Below, in pieces: positions 13,380 through 23,789 of a stretch of 64,000 bases of DNA. The first letter of the stretch is position 1, and the number at the start of each line of letters is the position of its first letter. Position numbers and translations under genes: made by a program. The notes beneath the pieces were generated by a model. That model searched no databases. It worked only from the letters and a program-made list of their open reading frames with translations, and was not told the origin of the DNA. The DNA is taken from NCBI RefSeq assembly GCF_000237925.1, contig NC_031497.1, positions 10,772,512 to 10,836,511 of the forward strand, in the 5' to 3' direction. The DNA comes from Schistosoma mansoni. Lineage: Eukaryota; Platyhelminthes; Trematoda; Strigeidida; Schistosomatidae.

Positions 13380-13640
13380 GACGTTTTGCTTCGCTGAAAT
13401 CAGGAATGCGGAGTAAACCTGTCAGTCATTGTTGTTCTTCAGCTGCCCACTAGAAATGGTTACCCGATTCCTTGTAAACAGATATTCGATTCCATTTTGT
13501 TCGAAATATACTTATTGATGCTCAGATACATAACAGTTATTCATTAACCACTTTTTTTCTGTACAGTAGGTTATTTCGTACTAGTAAAACCTTCGAATGT
13601 GAAGTGATGTCTGTACAACTGAAGTATTTTAACTCCCTTG
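13380..13640. repeat. Inverted repeat, left arm (partner at 19850-20100)
   Basis: The core 13434-13610 (from gttcttcagctgcccac through ccttcgaatgtg) is almost the exact reverse complement of about 19887-20056. Similarity continues more weakly for several tens of bases on both sides, so this is an older inverted repeat with a well-preserved centre. Without the 5.3-kb duplicated block that now lies between them, the arms would be about 0.9 kb apart. Confidence 0.75.
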
Positions 13641-14299
13641 ATATAATTTGACCCTACAGAATCATAGAAATTACCGATAAAGTTTGTTTCTTTATATGTT
13701 GCGAATTGAGATGTCCATGTTATATATATCCCTAAGTTAACAATGGATACTATTCCTTTCACACTAATTAGTCTGAAGATCAATAATAAGTTTGAACATA
13801 CGTTTTTATTTATAAAGGTCAAGCATACTGACTACATGGAACTACCTAAAAGAAGAGCAATCTCAGAGTAGACAGCTACCATAGATGATAAGCGACATTT
13901 GGCTAAGAAATCTACAATACGTGAAGTAGGTAAACGAACCAGATAAGTGTAACTTGTAGCCAAAGAACGAAAAGAGAAACCTTTCTATTGGAAGGCGACA
14001 GCAACCGTTTCTAGTGATAGGAGCATCGATTCGGACCATGAAAATCAGGGACACAGGAGCCGTGGATAAACGTTAAGCAAATGAGCTAATTACGAGGAGA
14101 CATAATTAGGTAAAATGTCGAAAGTCAAACCAGTAATTCAGAAAAAAAAGAAGTGCCGGAAACAACAAGAATTAAAATAGGGACGTGAGTACTTTGAAGT
14201 AAAGAAGAGGTATTCAAGAACACGCATGCAAAATAAAGTGTGTGATCACTTGCCGCCAACCAAGATACTACAACTGATTCCGTCTTGGGCTCTCCTTAC

Positions 14300-15440
14300 G
14301 AGTTGTAACCAATCACTTTTCATTCCTTTGGTATCTGGCTCCGATTCTCCATCGGTTTCCTTTGTTTTTCACCTTCAGAATTCCAAGTTGGAGCTTGCCT
14401 CATGATGCAGTTTGATGATTTCCTCAATGTATGTCTTATCCACTTCTAGCGTCTTTTGCTAATTTCCTCTTCGACTGGAAGTTGGTTTGTTCCCTGGTAT
14501 CGTAGGTTGTTTCTGATGGTATCCGGCCAACGGATCGGGAGTATCTCGCGTAGACAACTCTTTACAAATAAATGTACCTCTATGATGAAAGTTGTGGTGA
14601 TTCTCCAACTTACAGTTGTGTACAATAAAACTGTCTTGACGTTTGTATCGAAGATTCTTTGATTTCGGCTGACAGTTGTTTTGAGTCTCATGATCGATCT
14701 GGTCCTCTGTAATGTGATCCGTTGAGACCCATATCGCTTCACTTACGCGTTTGTGGGGGAACATAGTGTCACCTATAACCATTTTGTTGGCGACACATGA
14801 ATATGAAAATCTCTTTCCATTCTCGTTCCTTTCTCTCAGTCAGTCCATATCGTCACATGATATCTTCATATCCGATGTTGTCCATTCCTACTGTGGCGTT
14901 TAGGTCTCCCATTGGGATGACCAGGTCCTTTCCTGGACACCTGTCTACGATCGACTGCAGCCTCTCATAAAACCGATCTCCATCGTCGTCGTTGATTTTA
15001 TCGATAGCCGCATAACAGTGGAAAACATTCATTGTGATTCCAACCTTCATTTTGAAAAATGTTTTAATGATTCTGGGCCAATGAAATTCTCATCCTATGA
15101 GTGCTTTTTTAGAAAGTGGCAGTGCAACTCCTTGTGTGTGCGAAGCACTTTCTTCTTTGTGACCAGAGTACAACAGCATCTCTCCCGAATCTAGTCTTTT
15201 CTGTCTGACTTGTGTTCAATGGCTTTTACTTATTTCGAGCGCCACCGAGTTGTATCTTCTCATTTTCGCAGTGATTTTACTGGTCTTGCAGGTCTCCCAT
15301 ATTGTCCGAACATTCCATGTATCTTTGTTAATTGTTGCTTTGGTTATTAGAAGGGACATCAGCCTCGTGGCTTTCTAAGAATCTCGCCCTTCACCGTCAG
15401 GTGCCATAACTCTTCTAAATGAATATCCTTCAACTTCCAG
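14300..15440 (-). mobile_element. SR2-type RTE LINE fragment with internal deletion (copy A)
   Basis: On the - strand the pieces run: endonuclease start ([16 protein letters not shown] near 15.3 kb), endonuclease middle ([20 protein letters not shown] and MGDLNATVG, 15050-14853), [20 protein letters not shown] (about 14780-14700), then directly C-terminal words ([45 protein letters not shown]). The reverse transcriptase core between endonuclease and C-terminal part is missing, so about two thirds of the element has been lost. The frames are broken as well. The same fragment occurs in copy B because it was duplicated with it. Confidence 0.8.
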
Positions 15441-16178
15441 GGCAGAGTTTGAATTGTTTGAGTGATGTTATCTGGTTGCCGTTTTGTTGGCAAAGTCGTT
15501 TTCTACGGAGTGGGGTTGCTGACCTCATGTCCAACTCTGCTCCTTTACCCTGGTTTGGGGCCGGCAGTAACCCTGGAATGGCTACAGGCGGAGTTAAATT
15601 TTCATATAGGACACTTCAATAAGGGTCATGTCACTACAATACCACTAGATCATATCTCTAAGTGAATCTGATAAAAATCCCACAAACATAACGTCAGTCA
15701 AATTTTGTATTTGCTCATTGTTCTTGAAGAGTATTGCTGGGTTTGTGTGCCTTAGTGTAAAACATAGGTGTAGAGAAAGACAGTATAACCAAGACAAGGA
15801 CGTATTTTTGGGTGTATATTTGTACAGTCGAATGAATTCCGAGACATTCAGTACTAAAAGTTCCTATTACAGTTAACTCTAACAGGCAAAATAGAAGTGA
15901 TAGACAAATAAATGCTTGAAGACGGCAAACATGTAAGTCTACTCAACGTGCATGTTCACTACCTAGTCACTAGAGCTGCACAGACATTCACTTGCATCTT
16001 GAGCAAAATGATGTAAAATAAACAAACTCGTAGTTAATAGACTTTTAGGTGGAAGACAAATGTTTGTGAAGAGGACCTTAGTCAGATAGAGAATGATTGA
16101 AAGTTACCAATTAGAAATTTGACAATTTTATCACTTATATATGAACTGTCCTTCCACTGTTTTAATTTTGCTTTAAAG

Positions 16179-19100
16179 CAAGCATTATGGTTCTTGGCTC
16201 TGGAGTTTATCGTATTGGCTCTAGTGTTGAATTCGACTGGTGCGCTGTCGGTTGTGTCAAGGAACTTCGACGCTTAGGATGGAAAACAGTTATCATCAAC
16301 TGTAATCCCGAAACTGTATCAACTGATTTTGATATGTGTGACCGACTCTATTTTGATGAACTATCTCTTGAACGTGTTCTAGATATATATGAGTAAGTCC
16401 CATATACTACAACCATTTTAAGTAACTTGACGTTTTATTCCACAGAAAATATACGCTTCTGAAAAAAGAGGTTTTTCAAGGAGTCTTGTAATTACTTAAG
16501 TGACTCGAATGAAACTCTGTATCTTAATTAAAAATTACCTTACTAATTCGTTGCTATTTCACTGATTAAACAACTTAACGGTCCTAACGACGTGTTAATT
16601 CGTTTAGTAAGGTATTTTTGACAAGAAACAAGTGCTATGTAGTACTTTCAGATCTATATTTTTGGTGGCACTTTTAGTTATCTGATGTCCTTAGAAGTGT
16701 AATATATATCGTAGTGTGCAGCTTGATCAGATGGCTGCAAATGCCCTTGAGGTAAGTCTCCTGGTGAGATGCAACAGGCTTTCAGCTTGATGAACCCCCA
16801 ATCACTTCAATACAATCAGGTTGAATATGCTATTAAAATATTATTTCAATATGCTTTTGGATGTCACTCGTTTTATACTCACTGAGTTGATGAAATGGGA
16901 TTTACTATTCAGTGTAAACAAAACGATATCGGAAACCATGTTAAATGTGATGTGTTGCAGCTGGTGTTTCTTTATTGTTTCTTTCTCCTTAGTACAACTC
17001 AGTAAATTTACAAATTCGTTTATTAGGCTTTGAGCCACAAGTTTTGTCTCAAGGTCTAGCAATATGAGTCATTCGCCCGAACTGAAGTCGCTTAAGTTGG
17101 ATTAGATCTTGTGACCCATGCTTAATAGCCGGATGATTTTACCATGTGACTACCACTATCAAACATTGCTGATCTTTTTAAGTGATCTGGGTGGGTGATC
17201 TTTGGAAAAATTTATCTATAATAGGTTCAGACGATGTTCAACGTTCACCAAGTAGATTTCTGATCTCGACCCATTGACCTACAAAAAAACTGCTGTTACT
17301 ACAGTTATATAATGGGCCATCACTTAGATGTAATAAATTTTGATTGAGAGTTTTTGATGTGAATAACGCTTTGATTTTTTTGTTAATTCATCCCTTACAT
17401 GTCATCACTTTTGTACAAAAAATTTTTATGCCCGAGATTTAACTTGATTTTGATATTGAAGTACTTCCTAGGAGATCATTTAACTATGTTTTGTGTGTCA
17501 ACCTTAATTCCTAAACATAATTACAGATTCGAATCACCCATAGGTGTTATCGTTAGCATGGGTGGCCAAACACCAAATAATATCGCTATGCCAATGCATC
17601 GTTTAGGTGTACCTATTCTCGGCACAAGTGCTGAGTCCATTGACAATGCTGAAAATCGTTTCAAGTTTTCACGTTTGTTAGACTGTATCGGGTTGTCACA
17701 GCCTAGATGGAAAGAACTCACTGATATTGATTCAGCCAAGGCCTTCTGTGAAGAAGTAAGCAAGGTTTCTCTATTTTATGATATTTTATTTTGCTCATAA
17801 TTTTGTTATCTCCAACAGTATGACGTAATTCCTATCATGGATACTAAATCCATAGCTACTCTTTAAAAAGCGCTTTCCAGATGGGTAAACATTATTCTAA
17901 AAAATCGGCTTTACTCCTTTTTAAATTTGATCACGTAGATTTTGAACTCGGCATCTATTTATTTGAGTTGTAATCAGTCCCAAATCTTATTCTTTGTTAT
18001 TGCTTAATAAATAATTCAATCAGTAATAGGTAGTAGCCGTTTTACAGTAGATGCTTGTTTAAACTCAGCCATTAACTCTTATAAAGCTTAAATGGATATA
18101 GAGCCATGTTATCACACTTTACTTCTGCACCATTGCCTGTAAATTCGTGATTCAAAGCTATGGATACAAAATCAAAGATCTTAAAACAGTAAACTCATGT
18201 AGATGGAATAGACGGTTTGCATAAAACACGCTTTTGAACTGAGTAGAGTGTTTAGAGTGACGTACAAACTTAGATAATTTATTATCATCATTGAAATAGT
18301 TGGAAGGAAATTTATCTGTATCGAGAAGAAGTTGGCACTCGTTGTTTTTCAAACATTGGGATAAATAATTATTTTTAAAAACACATCCATGACATTAAAA
18401 TAGTATGATTTAAAACAAAGTACCTGATGATTTCAGCTATAAGGATAGAAATTGGTATAATATTTTAAGGAATTGTATCCCCACTGAGTAGAAACTTTTC
18501 ATTGTCTAGAATGGTGAATTCATCCGTCCAACCAGTCCAAACAATCAATAGAGGACATTCGTAAGTTACGAGTAGTTGACAATATATACTCATGAAGTGT
18601 TAATCTCCCATGTTGGGACGGCTGAGTGAGCAATATTAAGATTAAATCCAGGGTAATTCCGTTTAAAAGATTATGAATCTCCATCAACTGAAGTGGTTGG
18701 TCATGTATTACATATACCCATAAGCCACCTACATCGACGCGCAATGATTACCAGTGTATGAGTAGGTTGCAAGAAAGTTAAGGACAGCTAAGCCAAGACG
18801 TCGCATCAGTCCATAAAACGATTAACTATTGGAGAAATCCATTTTTGTAGATTCGTACTAACTCCATGTGATCAGTGTGATAATTCCAACCAGTGGTTGG
18901 AAACTTTGGATGATGCGGCTAAAAATCAGTGGTAATTGCACAGAAGGATTCATTCTTAGCCCTTAATTCGGTACTACGCTTCAAAATTATTTTGTGCTTC
19001 TGATTCTACAAGTTTGTTTATTCTTCTCCAACCAAATTCCTTTTGCTTAATATTCTTTGTACTATCACTGCTACTACTACTTCTAATACTCTAGTATTCA

Positions 19101-19560
19101 TCTTAATAGTCTCATTTCACTGTGCTGATTTGGTATTTTAATTTGATCCTATGCACATACGTGAGGTCCTATGTTTGTCATGACTTACCGATTGATGAGT
19201 CCGTTGGAGGTAACTGATTTCACCTCTCCCAGAATGGACTTGAAGTTGGATTACAAATCAACTTGGCAACATGTTCACTAAACTGATTGATTTAAGACAT
19301 GAAAATAACATCGGTGAATTGATGACAATAAAAAAATCTTATTATTAATACTACTAGTTATCATGTCCTGTTTTTCAGAAGTTTTTGTTCTATTTTCATT
19401 TACAGGTCGGTTACCCGTGTCTCGTTCGACCAAGCTACGTGTTATCTGGTGCTGCTATGAATGTTGCAAACGATCATGATCAATTAATTACATTCCTGAC
19501 TGCCGCAAAAAATATTAGTCCAGAACACCCAGTTGTTATAAGTCAATTTATTTTGGATGC
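16179..19560 (+). pseudogene. Partial CAD copy: exons 13, 14 and a truncated exon 15
   Basis: The copied exons are at 16179-16392 ([17 protein letters not shown]), 17527-17755 ([18 protein letters not shown]) and 19406-19560 ([19 protein letters not shown]). Splice sites are still intact, but exon 15 is cut after ILDA and runs into unrelated sequence with an early stop (NVLV then stop). The segment codes for only about 200 residues of the ATP-grasp region of CPSase B, lies upstream of the true CAD start, and has no start of its own. It cannot give a working enzyme. Exons are otherwise identical to those at 34686-38067. Confidence 0.92.
18500..19170 (+). mobile_element. 3' fragment of an RTE LINE (copy A)
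   Basis: Worn RTE C-terminal words are visible in translation (a WLGHVLRMP-like block around 18670-18740), followed by ccaaccagtggttggaaact and the end of the LINE frame near 18960, then a 3' untranslated part. It sits in the intron between CAD exons 14 and 15 and recurs at 37007-37677 through the segmental duplication. Confidence 0.6.
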
Positions 19561-19849
19561 TAATGTGCTAGTATAGAAGTATACAATTGCGAGCTTGACC
19601 GTTTACGTGGCCAATTTGATACAAATTATAAACCGTAAGTTCAAGTATGCAACATCGTCCTTCAACGCTCTGGGAGCCGTAACGACTGAAATCCCAAAAA
19701 TTCTTGTGAGCGCAAATGAAAATCTAACAAATCAAACTTTTTAACTTGGGACAAAACAGCATTCTCCAAGTAGTGTGCGTATTACAATCTAAATAATCTC
19801 AAACGTTTTGCTTATTGTAAATTATTTATTACAAAAGATAAGGAGATTA

Positions 19850-20100
19850 GAGCAAAAATACGAACACCATAGTCGTACAGAAAGCTCTACACATTCGAAG
19901 GTTTTACTAGTACGAAATAACCTACTGTGCAGTAAAAAAATGTGGTTAATGAATAACTGTTATGTATCTGAGCATCAATAAGTATATTTCGAACAAAATG
20001 GAATCGAATATCTGTTTACAAGGAATCGGGTAACCATTTCTAGTGGGCAGCTGAAGAACAGAAATGACTGAAGACCCCCTTCCGTAACCTTTTGTTCAGC
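19850..20100. repeat. Inverted repeat, right arm (partner at 13380-13640)
   Basis: Reverse complement of the left arm; the best block runs from cacattcgaaggttt to gggcagctgaagaaca (about 19887-20056). It lies about 0.3 kb right of the truncated end of duplication copy A. Confidence 0.75.
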
Positions 20101-20132
20101 TAAACATCTTCACACCTTATCAACAAGAGTTG

Positions 20133-20384
20133 TTACGTAGGCCTATTAATGTGGCATATTATTTGCGAAGATTCAGAAAAGTAATGGTCTGACAATGAAT
20201 CACGCATTACCACATCACCACATTCTTTATTCTTAGAGAACCCATAACCCCAATCGACAATAAATGGGAGGTTCAAACTAAATCGGGCCGCATATGACAC
20301 CAGCTGACCAATAGTGTTAAAGTGATTGTCGTCCAGACGTAGCATTGCCTTAACCAGTGATTCATCAACAAGAAATAATTTCAC
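20133..20384 (-). other. Open frame of 83 codons, function unknown; weak likeness to CBP20 C-terminal part
   Basis: A clean - strand frame contains LFLVDESLVKAMLRLDDNHF and later FIVDWGYGFSKNKECGDVV, then RDSLSDHYFSES. The second half resembles the cap-binding protein CBP20 (NCBP2) region of the type TDWDAGFKEGRQYG..VRDEYR in spacing of DW, GF, G and RD, but key residues differ and no RRM core is visible upstream. It could be a worn processed pseudogene, an exon of an unknown gene divergent from CAD, or chance. Confidence 0.2.
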
Positions 20385-20439
20385 AAGCTGTTACAGATTG
20401 AAAATTCTGTGAGGGTTAAAAGGCTTCTGAATCATCAGA

Positions 20440-20719
20440 GTAGCTTCCATCTAGGAATGAGTCGACGTTGGTTGATTTCTATGACTTGTGTCTTCTCCAA
20501 ATAATAACGAATAGTAGAAAATTACAGTGAAAATTGTTGTGACCTCATTGTAATTTTAACCATTCTATTCTATTTTTAGGCTATACTTTGAGGATATTCG
20601 TGGCTGAAAACAATAATTTTCTCACAATGTGTGTTTAAAGTTTCCGGGATTTTGATGCACTTATTGCCGTTCTTTCAAACATCCGTCAACTTCCCGTGGT
20701 TGGTAGTGGTGAATCGAGT
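20440..20719 (+). promoter_or_regulatory. Presumed CAD 5' flank and 5' untranslated region
   Basis: This stretch lies between the unknown frame and the first CAD codon. A good acceptor-like site (ttctatttttag, ending at 20579) could serve a 5' untranslated exon or spliced-leader trans-splicing, which schistosomes are known to use; neither is proven. I see no clear TATA box. The duplicated block and inverted-repeat arm lie within 1.2 kb upstream, so they may have displaced distal promoter elements. Confidence 0.35.
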
Positions 20720-23700
20720 ATGCCGACTGGTGAATGTGCTGGTGCTCTGATATTAGAAGATGGTTCGGTATTCAATGGATTCTTGTATGGTGCTAAGACT
20801 CCTCAGTCTGGGGAAGTGGTTTTTCAGACAGGAATGGTGGGTTATGTAGAATCTTTGACCGACCCATCATACCACTCCCAATTACTGGTACTAACATATC
20901 CATCTATCGGTAAGCCGCATTGACTTTTTGATGTCTCAGGTAATTATGGTGTTCCATCACTGGCTGATATTGACGAATCCGGTTTGCCTAGGTGGTTTGA
21001 ATCAAGCCAAATATATGCTAAAGGGCTAATTGTTTCTGAGTTGTGTGAAGAGTTTTCTCACTTTTCAGCAGTCAAGTCACTTAGTCGTTGGTTATATGAA
21101 AGTGGTGTTACATGTATAAGTGGAATCGATACGCGATCCCTAACCCTAAAGCTTAGACAACATGGTATTTTGATTTTTATCGGTTGCTTGATGCTTTTAG
21201 GTACGCTTCTGGGAAAAATTATTCCCCTTTCACTTCGTCCAGAAACATTCGATTGGATCGACCCTTCTAAAAGTAATCTAGTTTCGGAAGTAAGCAGAAC
21301 TGATATCAAAGTTTTCAACCCTCATGGAGATGTTCATATCGCTGCACTAGATTGCGGGATGAAGTTTAATCAAATACGCTGTTTTGTCAGGAGAGGTGCA
21401 AAGGTAAGGCTTTATTAGGTTTGTCTCAGAGCCCATAATGCTCTTCTGCATCGGCTCAGTTTTTGAAGATATTTCATATTTCAAAGTGTTTTGACGTTAA
21501 ATGATTCATCTTTAGCAACTGTGGAGATAATGTAACTTACTTTTATATGATGATATCAACCCATTGAAGTTTGGGAACGAAGAGTATTTAATGGTGCTTC
21601 ACCAGCATCTGTCACACGACGACATTGCATATAAGCCAACTAGTGGTTGCAGTGTTATGTACCTACTGCACAATCAGTTTCTAGTTGCCCTAGTTCCTTT
21701 CATAGTTTTCATTAGGTATTAGCATTTATATTCAAAGCTGTTTCACCTAAAAAGAGTAGTTATGTAACGTCAGATTTGCTTAAGACTTTTGTCACACATA
21801 TTTTATCGTCTAACAATACTTTATAATATCTGTTCGACAATTTATTTTAGGTGACGGTTTTGCCCTGGTCAAGTGACCTGACTAAAACCGAAACAAATTA
21901 TGATGCACTATTTATTAGTAATGGTCCTGGAGACCCTATTCAATGTAAGGGTATTATTGACCAGATTCGAGGATGGATGACCACAAAAAAGCCTTTATTT
22001 GGCATTTGCTTAGGTCACCAGTTAGTTGCTTTGGCATGTGGATTCAAAACATACAAAATGAAATATGGAAATAGAGGTCACAACCAACCTTGTGTTCACT
22101 TGCCTACTGGACGCTGTTTTATAACCAGTCAGGTAAGATAACTTTAAATGTGTGCGGTTTAATTTTGTTTTAGAAAATCCTCTAGTGTAAAACATTCAGT
22201 TGTAGGCTAAAGTCCTACGACAAGTTATATTCCCCCTTATCACATACTTCATTCAATGATGCTCTGATAAAAGTACCCTCTTCGCTCAATTGTTTAAGCG
22301 ATTTTTCTAACTACCCAGTCATATGGGAGGGTCCTCGTAAAAATTCTGTTCTTGTCGTAGAAGTTTAATAATGTCCAAATTTCATGCGTAGTTTTTCATT
22401 AACAGTTGATAGTATATAGTCCACTTACGGAATTTAGTAGTTATAGTAACCATAAAAACTGTCAAATTTGTCGAGGTTAATCTGTACATACAAGGTATTT
22501 TTCGGTCAAGTTTTGATAAATGTTGCAGATAACGTCAAAACAGTGTATTGTTCACATTTTAAACTATATTTGCAAATTACCCATATCAATAAGATCAAGT
22601 TGTACATATGCTTAATACCTTAGTAAAAATCATGCAATATGATGATAGTGCAGAAAGTCAACACTTAAAAATCTTCTGTTTCTGTAAAATTCTATTTCAT
22701 ATCTCATCAATTTCATTGATAGCCTAAAATACTATGTAAACAAACTGAGCAGTCAATTTTAGGACTTATGAACTAAACTACATCTCTATGTATGTTTGGA
22801 ATAAAATCCGACTATTACAAGCTGATTTACTAACTTAAAATGCAATCAACTGGCCAACTACCACATGCTCTAGCGGTCAAATCATACCTTCATTGTACAA
22901 AGTAGAAATCAATTTCGGCTGCGGTAAAATAGCGATATCTTACATAGTTCTGTCAACAACCGCTGAATAACTATGTAAGTGCTAGACGTGGAATTCTGGT
23001 TTTGAACGACATACAGATTTTTAGTAAATCTCAAGTGAAGATAACAATTGGTTCCTTGAAAAACTTAAGGTTATATAATCTAAAGTTTATATCTCTTTGA
23101 TAAACACATTTTGATTCAACCGAACCGAGGTGTAAATAAAATAATTTTCAGCATGTATATACTTAAAGATGATAGCCTGACAAGCTGCAAAGAGAAATTT
23201 TCATGAGTGTTTCAATGACTCAAGTGATAAACTAAGTATTTCTGAACATCTTTTAGTTGGAAAAGGACCAATCCTGTCGTAAAAGTGATCTGGTATTGGC
23301 TAAGCGTAAACATGTGGACGTGACTAGTTGAACATTAACCTCCTAATACCTGACTTAAAAGTATAGAAGTTGGGTTGTTCAAGTTCCTTTGACGTCTCAT
23401 TTACTGACAGTATACGACCAGATATAAAACTGATATACTCTACGGTTTAGAGTATACTAACTAAATTTACATGAGTTAAATAAATATTTGGTTTCGGTTA
23501 GCCCGATGAAATATAGTGATGCGATTTCAACTTGTAGTATGTTTATTATTCTTTCAGTGGATAAGCTTATTGGCGTTGAATTTTTTATTTGTTCCCAAAG
23601 AATCATGGATATGCAGTTGACACTAAAAATATTACAGATGGCTGGTATGAATTGTTTCGGAATAAAAATGACCGGTCAAATGAAGGTCTTGCTCATTACA

Positions 23701-23789
23701 CTCATCCATGGATGACTGTTCAATTTCACCCTGAACATATGGCTGGACCAAGCGACCTGGAGTTTTTGTTTGATATTTTCCTAAGTTAC
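20720..23789 (+). CDS. CAD: CAD exons 1-5: glutamine amidotransferase (GATase) domain
   Basis: Residues 1-363 form the CPSase small-subunit-like region. The N-terminal structural part shows [32 protein letters not shown] and TYPSIGNYGVP. The class I amidotransferase part shows ISNGPGDP, the nucleophile cysteine in FGICLGHQ (about residue 259) and the His-Glu pair in QFHPEH (about 343 and 345), which release ammonia from glutamine. The spacing equals human CAD (252, 336, 338) plus 7 residues. Introns 1 (20910-20939) and 2 (21165-21200) are extremely short, as is typical near the 5' end of schistosome genes. Confidence 0.96.

Larger units (their letters stand above)
14271..19560 (+). repeat. 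Segmental duplication, copy A (5290 bp, same orientation as copy B)
   Basis: Every base I compared matches 32778-38067 at a constant offset of 18507, with two differences seen: T18195/G36702 and C18819/T37326. The left border falls in the 3' part of an SR2 LINE fragment and the right border falls inside CAD exon 15, so copy A is the derived copy and copy B lies in the working gene. Left of 14271 and right of 19560 the two loci are unrelated. With only about two differences in 5.3 kb the event is very recent, or it is an assembly error. Confidence 0.95.

Noticed and set aside
14446-15665. Several open frames at 14.4-15.7 kb, repeated at 33.0-34.2 kb, as host genes
   Set aside because: They are pieces or shadows of an SR2 LINE fragment and its duplicated copy.
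16179-19560. A second, independent carbamoyl-phosphate synthetase gene
   Set aside because: It is identical to CAD exons 13-15, is cut inside exon 15, and lacks all other domains; it is a partial copy.
20696-20719. Earlier CAD start at a GTG codon (20696)
   Set aside because: Nuclear animal genes start at ATG; the first in-frame ATG is 20720, directly before the conserved GATase start.
21165-21200. A continuous CAD exon 20940-21403 without intron 2
   Set aside because: The read-through adds 12 hydrophobic residues absent from the family, and clean GT..AG borders restore the conserved HGTLLGK wording.
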